DNA of 18,521 bases, from contig RQOI01000172.1 in assembly GCA_003854995.1 (NCBI GenBank), forward strand, positions 1 to 18,521, given 5' to 3'. Source of the DNA: Candidatus Zhuqueibacterota bacterium (GTDB lineage: Bacteria; Zhuqueibacterota; Zhuqueibacteria; Residuimicrobiales; Krinioviventaceae). Both the position numbers and the translations under genes were made by a program. Shown here piece after piece: positions 6,036 through 14,443 of the stretch (positions are counted from its first letter, which is position 1; each line of letters opens with the position of its first letter). Below the pieces are notes generated by a model. The model was not told where the DNA came from and did not search any database. It saw only the letters and a list, made by a program, of their open reading frames with translations.

Positions 6036-7394
6036 TCACCGTCCGGATGCCAGATAGACGGATGTCATGCCCAGATAGATCAACAGGCCAAAGATATCGT
6101 TGGCCGTCGTGATGAATGGCCCGGTGGCGATGGCCGGATCGATCTTGAATTTGTGCAGCGCAAAAGGCACGATTGCGCCGAACGCCGCTGAATTGATCAT
6201 GACCAAAATGATGGCGAGGCCGCCCACGATGCCGAATTCCATGTTGTGTTTCCAGAAAAAAATCACCGCAAACAGCAGCGCGCCGACGATGAGGCCATTG
6301 AGTATGGCGACGCGCAATTCCCGATAGACCCGATTCCACAATCCGGTTGCGCCCGCTTCGTTCATGGCCAGGCTCCGCACGACAATCGTGCTGGACTGAA
6401 TGCCACTATTGCCGCCGGTCGCCATGATGACCGGAATAAAAAAAGCAGAGATCAAAATTTCTTCGAGGGTCGCATTGAAGCGATTCAATACCAGCGCCGA
6501 GCCCAATTCTCCGAAAAAAGAGATGAGCAACCAGGGCAACCGGTTGCGCGAGATTCGAAAGGTCGATGTATCCTGCAGCACCTCCTCGTCCGAGATGCCG
6601 GCCATGCGCTGAATGTCTTCGTTCGCCTCTTCGTGCAGCACATCGATGATGTCATCAATGGTGATACGGCCGATGAGCCGCTGATTTCTGTCCACCACCG
6701 GCACAGCGGAGAGGTTGTACTTTCTGACAATTTTGGCCACCTGTTCCTGATCCATCTCCGTGCTGACAGAAATGACCTCCTTGTACATGATATCGCGAAT
6801 GATTTGCTGCGGATTACGCAGGAACAGGCTTTTCAGAGGGACGACGCCCACGAGTCGTCCGCTGCGATCGATCGCGTAAATATAAAAGACCTCATCGATC
6901 TCGTCGGCGCGGCGCCGAATCTCCCGCACAGCATCCTGCACGGTCTGGTCATCGTACACGGCGATATACTCGAGCGCCATGATGCCGCCGGCGCTGTCTT
7001 CTTCGTGCACGAGCAGTTTTTCAACTTCAGCGCGGTCCTGCGGTTCAATATGGGCAAGGACCTCCACCTGAATATCCTGAGGCAATTCAGCCACGACGTC
7101 AGCTGCATCGTCAGAATCCATCTCATCGACGATTTCTGACAGCCGTGCCGTCTCCAGATCGCTGACGATGTCCTCGCGCGTCACCTCATCCAGTTCGGTC
7201 ATGACCTCAGAAGCGGTCTCGGCAGTCATCAGACTGAAAAGATAGGCGCGCTCCTCATCCTCCAAATCCTGCAAGATTTCCGCGAGATCAGCGGGATGGA
7301 AGTCAATGACGAGGTTTTTCAGGGCAGGTTCATCTTTGGCGTCGATGAGGTAGAGAACATTATCAACTATTTCTTTTCGATCGATTGTGTCCAT
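6036..7394 (-). CDS. mgtE: MgtE, magnesium transporter
   Basis: A 452-residue MgtE, full family length. In order: the acidic helical N domain (about 1-130, with repeated ELPQDIQVEVL-like units), two CBS domains (about 135-255), a connecting helix, and the membrane domain (about 285-452). The membrane domain carries the signature PVIMATGGNSGIQSSTIVVR at 321-340, which lines the ion path. MgtE is a Mg2+-gated channel in the inner membrane: Mg2+ bound between the N and CBS domains closes it when the cell is replete. The gene starts 28 bases inside the 3' end of rsmA and ends three bases before recO. I see no Mg2+ riboswitch, and an internal operon position would leave no room for one. Confidence 0.95.
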   Translation of the reverse strand: MDTIDRKEIVDNVLYLIDAKDEPALKNLVIDFHPADLAEILQDLEDEERAYLFSLMTAETASEVMTELDEVTREDIVSDLETARLSEIVDEMDSDDAADVVAELPQDIQVEVLAHIEPQDRAEVEKLLVHEEDSAGGIMALEYIAVYDDQTVQDAVREIRRRADEIDEVFYIYAIDRSGRLVGVVPLKSLFLRNPQQIIRDIMYKEVISVSTEMDQEQVAKIVRKYNLSAVPVVDRNQRLIGRITIDDIIDVLHEEANEDIQRMAGISDEEVLQDTSTFRISRNRLPWLLISFFGELGSALVLNRFNATLEEILISAFFIPVIMATGGNSGIQSSTIVVRSLAMNEAGATGLWNRVYRELRVAILNGLIVGALLFAVIFFWKHNMEFGIVGGLAIILVMINSAAFGAIVPFALHKFKIDPAIATGPFITTANDIFGLLIYLGMTSVYLASGR

Positions 7395-8146
7395 ATCAAT
7401 TCATTCGCCAGATCGATCCATTCATCTACACGTAACTGTTCGGGCCGGCGGGTGAAATCATAACTCGTCATTAGCGCATATTCTTTCAGCGAGTTTCGCA
7501 ACATCTTTCGCCGCATGCCGAATGCCTGCTTGACAATGGCTCGAAAAAAGGCTTCGTCCTTTATCTTTTTAGCACGCTCATTCGTAAAAATCCAGCGAAT
7601 CAACGCCGAGTCAATTTTCGGGCGCGGCTGGAATACGGTCGGAGGTACGTGCAGGAGCATATCGACATCCGCGAACGCCTGGCTGAAGACGGCCAGAATG
7701 CCATATTCCTTACACCCTGCTTTTGCCACCACGCGATTGCCGACCTGTTTTTGTACGAGCAAGGTCAAATCTTTGACCAGCTGACGCTGAGCAAATATTT
7801 TGAACAGAATCGGACTGGTGATATTGTAAGGAATATTGCCGACCACCCGCATTCTGTCAGAGCCGAACTCATTCAGATCAACTTTGAGAAAATCGTTTTT
7901 GACGAGCTCGAAATTGTCCGCCTGTTGAAATCTGGTCTCCAAAAGGTCATAAAACCGCTGATCGATCTCGACCGTCACCAGCCTGTTGACGCGCGGCTGC
8001 AGGAGCCTGGTGAGGACGCCTTGTCCAGGCCCGATCTCCAGCATAATATCGTCCGGCCTCGGATCGATGCAGTCGACGATTTTTCGCGCCATATTTTCAT
8101 CGACAAGAAAATTTTGCCCGAGACTCTGTTTCGCGCGAAAGCTCAT
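7367..8146 (-). CDS. rsmA: RsmA (KsgA), 16S rRNA dimethyladenosine transferase
   Basis: A 259-residue enzyme that dimethylates two adjacent adenines (A1518 and A1519 in E. coli numbering) near the 3' end of 16S rRNA, a late 30S assembly step. It has the family N-terminus QSLGQNFLVDENMARKIV, SAM motif I EIGPGQGVLTRLL (37-49), the acidic VEID after motif I, and the catalytic NIPYNIT motif (104-110). The C-terminal small domain holds the VPPTVFQPRPKIDSALIR block. The ATG overlaps the tatD stop as ATGA, and the gene end overlaps mgtE by 28 bases. In Bacillus, ksgA lies downstream of metS and the tatD homologue, and the same order is kept here. Confidence 0.96.
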   Translation of the reverse strand: MSFRAKQSLGQNFLVDENMARKIVDCIDPRPDDIMLEIGPGQGVLTRLLQPRVNRLVTVEIDQRFYDLLETRFQQADNFELVKNDFLKVDLNEFGSDRMRVVGNIPYNITSPILFKIFAQRQLVKDLTLLVQKQVGNRVVAKAGCKEYGILAVFSQAFADVDMLLHVPPTVFQPRPKIDSALIRWIFTNERAKKIKDEAFFRAIVKQAFGMRRKMLRNSLKEYALMTSYDFTRRPEQLRVDEWIDLANELIWTQSIEKK

Positions 8147-8940
8147 CGCCCCAGAATGCTTTCGCTATGGAGGCCAAAGAGGGTCAAGGCATTTTGGGTG
8201 GTGAGCTGCGCCACTTGGGCAAGCGGCGCCTCTTTGACCTCGGCAATTTTTTGCGCCACGACACGAACGTACGCCGGCTCGTTCCGCTTGCCGCGAAAAG
8301 GCGCCGGCGCCATGAACGGGCTGTCCGTTTCCACCATCAACTTGTCCAGCGGCATAGCGGCCATGACGTGCAGTGTGTTGGAGTTTTTAAATGTAATATT
8401 GCCGGTGAACGAGAGCAAAAAGCCGAGCTCGATCACCTTATGCGCCATTCTTGCATCGCCGGCAAAACAATGAAACACACCGCGCCAACCCTTTTTTGCT
8501 CTGGCCTGGATGAGTTCCAGGACATCCTCATCCGACTCTCGCGTGTGAATGATCAACGGCATCTGCGCGGTCAATGACAGATCGAGAAACTGGCGAAAGA
8601 TCCGTCGTTGCAGATCGCGCGGCGAATAGTCATAGTGATAATCCAATCCAACCTCACCGATAGCGACCACTTTGGGGTGGGAGAGCATGGCCGCAATCGC
8701 TTCAAACTGCTCATCGGTCATGTCTTTCGCATCGTGCGGATGGACGCCGACGGCGGCAAAGACGTTGGCATAGTCCTCGGCAATCTCTATCGCTTTCAGA
8801 GAGCTCTTGTAATCAATGCCGATTGTCACCATAGCCATAACATCCGCGTCAAGGGCGCGCCGGATGACATCCGGGCGATCGCCATCAAAACGATCAAAAT
8901 CGAGATGAACGTGCGTGTCGATCAGAGATATTTCATGCAT
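8143..8940 (-). CDS. tatD: TatD-family metal-dependent deoxyribonuclease
   Basis: A 265-residue TIM-barrel hydrolase of the TatD family. Metal ligands can be read as His10 and His12 (DTHVHLD), Glu96 (AIGEVGLDYHYD), His132 (LIIHTRES), His157 (VFHCFAG) and Asp206 (VETDSPFMAP). TatD proteins are 3'-5' exonucleases and AP endonucleases of the cytoplasm linked to DNA repair; the exact subgroup (YabD, YcfH or TatD) is not separable by eye. It starts ten bases after metG and its stop overlaps the rsmA start as ATGA. The position between metG and rsmA matches yabD in Bacillus. Confidence 0.93.
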   Translation of the reverse strand: MHEISLIDTHVHLDFDRFDGDRPDVIRRALDADVMAMVTIGIDYKSSLKAIEIAEDYANVFAAVGVHPHDAKDMTDEQFEAIAAMLSHPKVVAIGEVGLDYHYDYSPRDLQRRIFRQFLDLSLTAQMPLIIHTRESDEDVLELIQARAKKGWRGVFHCFAGDARMAHKVIELGFLLSFTGNITFKNSNTLHVMAAMPLDKLMVETDSPFMAPAPFRGKRNEPAYVRVVAQKIAEVKEAPLAQVAQLTTQNALTLFGLHSESILGR

Positions 8941-8950
8941 AGGGATGAGA

Positions 8951-11008
8951 TCACCGCACAGAAGCGCCGTCGTTCACATCTTTATCCAATCCGAGCAGAC
9001 TCAGATTGCCCTGATCATCCTGGGCGGCGAGCAGCATGCCATTCGATTCAATGCCTCTTATTTTCGCCGGCTGCAAATTCGCCACGACAATGATCTTTTT
9101 GCCGATCAGGGCCTCAGGCGAATAGTGCAGCGCAATGCCGGCCACGATCTGCCGCTGCTCGTCACCCATCTGAATATCCATTTTCAGCAATTTGTCCGCT
9201 TTCTCGACTTTTTCCGCTGCCACTATTTTCGCGACGCGCAGCTGCACCTTGGCCAATTCGTCGATCGAAATGGACGCCGTCGGCTCTGCAACAACAGGCT
9301 TGTTGTCCGGTTGCGCCTGAATATTTTTCAATCTCTCGATTTCGGGTTCGATCTCTTTTTCCTCCATTTTCCTGAACAAGATTTCGACACGGCCCAATTG
9401 ATGGCCGGTCGGCAATTCCATATGACGCACATCATCCCACGCCTGCTGGTGAACATCCGTAGCATGTCCCATCATCGCCCACGCCTTTGCAGCCGAGAAT
9501 GGCAAGACGGGCGCCATGAGCAGGGCGAGCGCGTTGCAGGCATGCAGGCAGATATTCAATGTTGTGGCGCACTTGGCGGGATTTTGCTTCACTGTCCTCC
9601 ACGGTTCCTGATCGTTGAAATACTTGTTCGCCGCGCGCGCGACGTTCATGAAAAGCACGAGGGCCTTGCGAAACTCAAAGTTTTCGATGGCAGCGCCTAT
9701 TTCATCCGGAGCACGTGCAATGGTGCTGAGCATCTCGCGATCGAGCTCGTCCAGATCACCCCGGGCTGGCACCGTGCCGGTGAATTGATTCTTCGCAAAG
9801 GCCAGAGTGCGATTCGTAAAATTGCCGAGAATATCCGCCAATTCGCTGTTATTGCGCGTCAGATATTCCTGCCAGACAAAATCCGAGTCTTTTGTCTCCG
9901 GCGCGATGGCAGCGAGGTAGTAGCGCAAGGGATCGATATCGAATTTCTCGGCATAATCCTCCAGCCACACAGCATAGTTCCTGCTGGTACTCAACTTGTT
10001 GCCCTCGAGGTTGAGAAACTCGTTTGCCGGCACATTATCCGGCAATACATAGTTACCGTGTGCGATCAGCATGGCCGGGAACATGATGCAGTGGAAGACG
10101 ATATTATCCTTGCCAATAAAGTGCACGAGCCTGGTGTCGTCATTCTGCCAATATGTTTTCCACAGCTCGGGATTGCCCTTTTCCATCGCCCACTCTTTGG
10201 TCGCGGAGATATAGCCAATGGGCGCATCGAACCAGACATATAGCACCTTGCCCTCAGCATGCGGGAGGGGCACCTGCACACCCCAGTTCAAGTCGCGAGT
10301 CACAGCCCGATCAGCGAGACCTTCATTCAGCCAGCTTTTCACCTGCCCCATCACGTTGGGCTTCCATCCCTGGCGAGTCGCGAGCCACTCTTCGACCTGT
10401 TTTTGCAGTGCGCCGAGCGGTATATACCAGTGTTCGGTCTCTTTTTGCTGCGGCTTGTCGCCGGTCAGAGCGCTGATGGGATTTATCAGTTCGGTTGGAG
10501 ACAACGATGAACCGCATTTTTCGCATTGATCACCATAGGCTTCCGGAAAACCGCAGTGCGGACATTCGCCCTTGACGTAACGGTCGGGCAAAAACATTCT
10601 TGCCTTTGCATCATACAGCTGCTGCTCGGTCTTTTTGATGAAAACGCCCTTGTCGTTCAAGTTGATGAACATTTCCTGCGATGTTTGATGATGCATCGGT
10701 GAGCTGGTGCGACCGTAATAGTCGAATGACATGCCAAATTTGGCAAAGGCGGCCTTGTTGCGCGCGTGGAATTGATCGACAATCTGCTGCGGTGACACGC
10801 CCTTTTTTTCAGCTGCAATAGTGATGGGCACGCCATGCTCATCGGAGCCGCAGATGTAGACCACATCGCGTTTTTTCAATCGCTGGTAGCGAACGTAAAT
10901 ATCTGCCGGCAAATAGGCGCCGGCCAGATGACCGAGATGGATGGGACCATTGGCATATGGCAAGGCGCTGGTGACCAGAATTCTTTTATAGTTCTTCATG
11001 GTTCCCAT
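8951..11008 (-). CDS. metG: Methionyl-tRNA synthetase
   Basis: A class I aminoacyl-tRNA synthetase of 685 residues that charges tRNA-Met. The HIGH motif is HLGH at 24-27, following SALPYANGPI. Zinc Cys pairs lie in the connective domain at 149/152 and 162/165. The KMSKS equivalent is KLSTS at 338-342, inside FLNLEGNKLSTSRNY. A helical anticodon-binding domain follows, and then a C-terminal Trbp111/EMAP-like tRNA-binding domain (about 581-685) used for dimerisation. I chose the ATG at 11008 because AGGA lies about 13 bases upstream and the TTG at 11032 has no ribosome binding site; the ATG at 10999 is also possible. It sits between ricT and tatD, as metS does in Bacillus with some genes missing. 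Confidence 0.96.
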   Translation of the reverse strand: MGTMKNYKRILVTSALPYANGPIHLGHLAGAYLPADIYVRYQRLKKRDVVYICGSDEHGVPITIAAEKKGVSPQQIVDQFHARNKAAFAKFGMSFDYYGRTSSPMHHQTSQEMFINLNDKGVFIKKTEQQLYDAKARMFLPDRYVKGECPHCGFPEAYGDQCEKCGSSLSPTELINPISALTGDKPQQKETEHWYIPLGALQKQVEEWLATRQGWKPNVMGQVKSWLNEGLADRAVTRDLNWGVQVPLPHAEGKVLYVWFDAPIGYISATKEWAMEKGNPELWKTYWQNDDTRLVHFIGKDNIVFHCIMFPAMLIAHGNYVLPDNVPANEFLNLEGNKLSTSRNYAVWLEDYAEKFDIDPLRYYLAAIAPETKDSDFVWQEYLTRNNSELADILGNFTNRTLAFAKNQFTGTVPARGDLDELDREMLSTIARAPDEIGAAIENFEFRKALVLFMNVARAANKYFNDQEPWRTVKQNPAKCATTLNICLHACNALALLMAPVLPFSAAKAWAMMGHATDVHQQAWDDVRHMELPTGHQLGRVEILFRKMEEKEIEPEIERLKNIQAQPDNKPVVAEPTASISIDELAKVQLRVAKIVAAEKVEKADKLLKMDIQMGDEQRQIVAGIALHYSPEALIGKKIIVVANLQPAKIRGIESNGMLLAAQDDQGNLSLLGLDKDVNDGASVR

Positions 11009-11039
11009 TGTGTGGATCTTTTCCTTTCGCAAAACTTGG

Positions 11040-11915
11040 CTATTTGAGGTCTTCTAATTCGCTTTCTTCAACATCCATGGCCGCATCATCCGCATGCCCT
11101 TCGCTTTCAGCCGGCGGGATATACTCAAAATTCTTCAGCTGCTCGAGGGTGAATTTTTCATACCTGTCCATGTCGAATTTGAGCAAGACCGTCTCCTTGA
11201 AGACGTCATAGCTGATGACGCGACCTTTGCCCTGTGCCGATTTGTAAAACGAATTGATGGGCGGCATTTTGCTCGTCTGCGCTTTATAAAAGTCGCGCTC
11301 ATACATCAGACAACACAAGAGGCGTCCGCACAATCCCGAAAGTTTTTGCGGATTGAGCGGCAGGTTTTGTTCTTTCGCGCACTGCGTCGTGATCGGGTCA
11401 AATTCTTTCAGCCAGGAAGAGCAGCACAATTTGCGGCCGCAGGCGCCAAAGCCGCCGATCCGCTTGGCTTCATCCCGCACGCCGATTTGCCGGAGCTCGA
11501 TGCGCACTTTGTAAATGCCGGCCAGATCTTTGACCAGTTCACGAAAGTCAACGCGCTTTTCGGCGGTGAAATAAAAGGTGATTTTTTGGCCATCGAATTG
11601 GTACTCGACATCGACGAGCTTCATGTCCAGATTATGCTCACCTATCTTGCGACGGCACAACTGGTAGGCATCGAATTCGCGGCGTCGGTTGTCCCGATAC
11701 CGCTGCAGTTCGGATTGGCCTGGCTTACGCAAGATATTTCGTATGGGCGCCTCGCCCTTTTTACGTTCGAGCAGCGAGCCAATCTGATTCACGATGCCGA
11801 GGTCTTCGCCCTTTTCCGCTTGCGCGATCGCATAATCGCCGACGACAAACGGAAATTGTTGCGGATTATAATAGATTTCTTTACGTTCGCCTTTGAATAT
11901 GAGCTCTATCATCAT
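11040..11915 (-). CDS. ricT: RicT (YaaT), PSP1-domain iron-sulfur protein
   Basis: A 291-residue protein of the PSP1/YaaT family. The conserved cysteine core is complete: GGFGACGRKLCC gives Cys159, 164 and 165, Cys179 follows, and GLCGRLLCCL gives Cys196, 201 and 202. In Bacillus, RicT joins RicA and RicF in a complex that carries Fe-S clusters and helps RNase Y mature mRNAs. RicA and RicF are not seen here and may be absent from this lineage, so the partner is open. The first of two Met codons (11915) overlaps the holB stop as ATGA, with AAAGGT about nine bases upstream. The C-terminal 40 residues are acidic and poorly conserved-looking. Confidence 0.92.
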   Translation of the reverse strand: MMIELIFKGERKEIYYNPQQFPFVVGDYAIAQAEKGEDLGIVNQIGSLLERKKGEAPIRNILRKPGQSELQRYRDNRRREFDAYQLCRRKIGEHNLDMKLVDVEYQFDGQKITFYFTAEKRVDFRELVKDLAGIYKVRIELRQIGVRDEAKRIGGFGACGRKLCCSSWLKEFDPITTQCAKEQNLPLNPQKLSGLCGRLLCCLMYERDFYKAQTSKMPPINSFYKSAQGKGRVISYDVFKETVLLKFDMDRYEKFTLEQLKNFEYIPPAESEGHADDAAMDVEESELEDLK

Positions 11916-12994
11916 TTTTGACGACCTTTCAACTTGAGCGTCTGGCGCAGCTTGATCATCAGTACGATGAGAATCAAATTTATCTGGACATTTCGATCGA
12001 TCATGTGGACGGAATTTTCGATCTCGGTGAAAGCCTTTTCAAAATCAATTGATTCGAACGCACCGACAAATTTCTCGACCGTCTCCAGCTGATCGATATT
12101 GACAAGATTCTCGGAGAGCGGGGCTGCCGTCAGTATCATCGCATCGCGAAACCACAGGAGTGCGAGGTTGAGAATGTCTTTGATGATCTTTTTATCGTAC
12201 TCACGCAGCCACTGCTCCACCAGCTCGATTTGTGATTTTACGTCCTTGAGGCAACAACGTAAAAACCCGATGACATTTTCTCGTCTTTCGCTGTAACTCT
12301 CATCCAGCCATTCCAGCGCCCGGGTGTAGCTTCCCTGACTGACTCGAGAGATCAGCTGTGCGCGCAGGGGTTCCACCTCTTTTTTTTCGATCAGCGTCCA
12401 TTCCATTTCATTGTCCGGCAAGGGGCTGAGACGAATCTCTTGACAGCGCGACAGAATCGTCGGCAGCATGCTGTTCACCTGCGACGCTGTCAAAATCAGA
12501 TACATTGTTGCCGGCGGCTCTTCCAGGATTTTCAATAGCGAGTTTGCCGCCGGAATTGTCATTTTATCCGCTTCCGCGAGAATCACCACACGCCGCCCTT
12601 CCATTGGCCGCAAGGTCGACGTGTGGCGAATCTCTCGAATCTGCTCGATGCCGATCGTCGGTGTCGCCCATGGCTTGCGCCGGCTATAGGGATTGGCCAT
12701 GACACTATCGAGCACAGCACGCTCTTCCTCCACGTTCTTTGCCGACGATGGGAAAATAAATCTAAAATCAGGGTGCTGAAAAGAACGAATGCGCCGGCAG
12801 CTCGAGCACGCATCGCAGGGCTTTTCGCCTGCGCCGGTGCAATAAAGCGCCTTGGCAAACTCGATGGCCAGCGCTTCCTTGCCCACACCTGGTGGGCCGC
12901 TGAAAAGATAGGCGTGCGATACGCGCTCGTTAGCGATCGCTCTGGACAATATTCCTTTGGCACGATGCTGTGCGATGACGTCCGAAAAACTCAT
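11912..12994 (-). CDS. holB: DNA polymerase III, delta' subunit
   Basis: A 360-residue AAA+ clamp-loader subunit. It has the HolB N-terminus FSDVIAQHRAKGILSRAI, a Walker A loop GPPGVGKE (33-40), and a zinc module with Cys52, 60, 63 and 66. The delta' sensor region reads AEADKMTIPAANSLLKILEEPP and LPTILSRCQEIRL. Glu replaces the Thr/Ser after the Walker A Lys, so it probably does not hydrolyse ATP, as expected for delta'. Its role is to help open and place the beta clamp. I start it at ATG 12994 from the conserved MSFSDV; a GTG at 13015 would add seven residues. The stop overlaps the ricT start. A gap of about 100 bases separates it from the envC-like gene, so it may also have its own promoter. 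Confidence 0.92.
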   Translation of the reverse strand: MSFSDVIAQHRAKGILSRAIANERVSHAYLFSGPPGVGKEALAIEFAKALYCTGAGEKPCDACSSCRRIRSFQHPDFRFIFPSSAKNVEEERAVLDSVMANPYSRRKPWATPTIGIEQIREIRHTSTLRPMEGRRVVILAEADKMTIPAANSLLKILEEPPATMYLILTASQVNSMLPTILSRCQEIRLSPLPDNEMEWTLIEKKEVEPLRAQLISRVSQGSYTRALEWLDESYSERRENVIGFLRCCLKDVKSQIELVEQWLREYDKKIIKDILNLALLWFRDAMILTAAPLSENLVNIDQLETVEKFVGAFESIDFEKAFTEIENSVHMIDRNVQINLILIVLMIKLRQTLKLKGRQK

Positions 12995-13039
12995 ACTGAA
13001 TATCAGTTCTTTCACACTTGATGGTCAAGGATCTTCATT

Positions 13040-13054
13040 TCGCAGGTCCTGCGA
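13040..13054. repeat. Perfect inverted repeat between the envC-like gene and holB
   Basis: TCGCAGG and CCTGCGA flank a single central base, forming a 15-base palindrome in the only sizeable gap of the central block (12995-13096). No T-run follows on the minus strand. It could be a stem that ends or processes the envC-like transcript, or a protein site. I cannot choose between them. Confidence 0.35.
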
Positions 13055-13096
13055 GTCGCTCTTTGCACTGTCGAGATGAGCTGATAGCGTGACTTT

Positions 13097-14299
13097 TCAA
13101 CCCAGCCACTCTTCGGGATTCAAATTGTCCGTATTCTTCCAGATCTGAAAATGCAGCACCGGTCCATTCAGCGAACCGGAATCACCCACAGCGCCAATGA
13201 TCTGTCCGGGTTCGACGAAATCCATCAGATTCACCCGGATATCGGACAAATGCGTATAGACCGTGTAGTAACCTTCATCGTGGCTGATGATGATGATGTT
13301 GCCACGGCCACGTTGCCAGGTGATGGTTTGCACCTGACCGGCATCAACGACCTGAACAGGCGTGCCAAGAGGAGCGCTGATTTCGATGCCCAGATTTTCA
13401 GTGATCGTATTGAGCGTGGGATGACGCTGCCTGCCAAAATGGCTGATGACATCGCCCTGAGTCGGCCATGGCAGATGACCGCGCATGGATGAGAAACTGT
13501 AATCGCGCGTCGGCTTTTGCACGACGCTCTCTTTTTTGTGCGAGATCTGCCGCTGCTTGTCGGTGCGCACTTTTTCGCTCTTGGCGATAAAGCCTTTAAT
13601 CTGTTCTTGAGCGGACGCGAGCTCCCGCACGTGCTGCTCCAGATATTCGGCATCTTTCCGCGCCGCAGCCAGATGCTCTTGCCGTTTCTGCCGGCTGGCC
13701 TTGAGCTGCTCGGTTCGGCGCTCCTTTTGTATGAGCGCCTTCTCTTTTTGCGCCATATCGAGTCGCAGCTGCTGCTCTTCTTCCTGCAACGCCGTCACTT
13801 TGGCGAGCAGAGATTCGTAATTTCGGCGATCATTGTGCGCGACCAATTTCTGGTATTTCAGCCAGACGTTCGCCTTCTGCCACGACCCTCCGGTCAACAG
13901 CAGTTCGTAATCATGACGACGACCGTATTTGTAAAAGCTCACCAGCCGCTTTATGATCAATTCGCGCAGTTTTGCCACTTGCTCTTCGAGTTCAGCGACC
14001 TGCTCTGTTCGGGCTTTGATCTTCACATCCTTTTGACTCACCTCATCGCGCAGCGCGGTCAGCACGCCGGAAGTGACGTCTATCTCCCGATCCAGGCTGG
14101 CGATCAAATTCGAGGTGGTTCTTTGCTTTTCTTTCGCCTGCACGAGCTGGCCTTCATATTTCTTTATTTCCTGTTGCAGCAACTGCAGCTCTCTCTGATT
14201 GTCTTCGTCGGCATACACCCTCTGAAAAAGAATGCCGATGAAAAGAAAAAGCAAAAACGCGTTGTCTGTTCGTCTGAATATGAGCATGGTCCTTTTCAT
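13097..14299 (-). CDS. EnvC-like murein hydrolase activator (degenerate LytM domain)
   Basis: A 400-residue exported protein. A signal peptide (basic MLIFRR, hydrophobic core) is likely cut after VYA at about residue 30. A long coiled coil rich in Gln, Glu, Lys and Arg fills about 31-260. A LytM/M23 fold occupies about 285-400. Of the four usual zinc ligands, three are changed: Asn302 for His, Glu306 for Asp and Val381 for the first His of HxH. His350 (YTHLSD) and His383 (LHFQI) remain. This layout matches EnvC, which does not cut peptidoglycan itself but activates amidases under FtsEX control; FtsEX and amidase genes are not in the window. I chose the ATG at 14299, since upstream codons would add residues ahead of the signal peptide. 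It is the first gene of the leftward block. Confidence 0.85.
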   Translation of the reverse strand: MKRTMLIFRRTDNAFLLFLFIGILFQRVYADEDNQRELQLLQQEIKKYEGQLVQAKEKQRTTSNLIASLDREIDVTSGVLTALRDEVSQKDVKIKARTEQVAELEEQVAKLRELIIKRLVSFYKYGRRHDYELLLTGGSWQKANVWLKYQKLVAHNDRRNYESLLAKVTALQEEEQQLRLDMAQKEKALIQKERRTEQLKASRQKRQEHLAAARKDAEYLEQHVRELASAQEQIKGFIAKSEKVRTDKQRQISHKKESVVQKPTRDYSFSSMRGHLPWPTQGDVISHFGRQRHPTLNTITENLGIEISAPLGTPVQVVDAGQVQTITWQRGRGNIIIISHDEGYYTVYTHLSDIRVNLMDFVEPGQIIGAVGDSGSLNGPVLHFQIWKNTDNLNPEEWLG

Positions 14300-14430
14300 A
14301 GATAAAAATAAATTTAATAGTTGATGCACAGAAAAGCAACAGAAAAGATATTGCAAAAACGGCAGTTAAGTCTCATTTATCGGATTGTTATTTCTTGATT
14401 CTCGTCGACATTTTCAATACATTTGCCCAA
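14300..14430. promoter_or_regulatory. Divergent intergenic region with possible promoters
   Basis: The space between the leftward envC-like gene and the rightward cyclic-nucleotide-fold gene must hold promoters for both. On the plus strand TTGATT (14395-14400) and TACATT (14418-14423) are 17 bases apart, each a four-of-six match. On the minus strand only weak candidates are visible (TTGCTT, 17 bases, TAAATT). The region is AT-rich and shows no operator-like palindrome. Confidence 0.3.
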
Positions 14431-14436
14431 AAAGGA
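14431..14436 (+). promoter_or_regulatory. Ribosome binding site that fixes a GTG start
   Basis: AAAGGA lies seven bases before GTG at 14444. It argues against the in-frame TTG at 14423, which has no such site and lies upstream of this motif. Confidence 0.65.
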
Positions 14437-14443
14437 TGCAGGT

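Noticed and set aside
6246..7139. A 297-codon plus-strand open frame opposite mgtE
   Set aside because: It mirrors MgtE codons, including the acidic N domain and the CBS domains, and shows no family features.
7649..8473. A 274-codon plus-strand frame spanning rsmA and tatD
   Set aside because: It crosses the junction of two well-supported minus-strand genes and has no recognisable motif.
8915..10243. A 442-codon open frame on the plus strand opposite metG and part of tatD
   Set aside because: It lies wholly antisense to metG and the start of tatD, which have complete motifs. Its translation is low in complexity sense (many Arg, His, Phe, Leu) with no recognisable domain; long antisense frames arise from codon bias in the real gene.
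13517..14305. A 262-codon plus-strand frame, Leu- and Phe-rich, looking membrane-like
   Set aside because: It is the antisense image of the Glu/Gln/Lys-rich coiled coil of the envC-like gene, which reads as Leu and Phe on the other strand.
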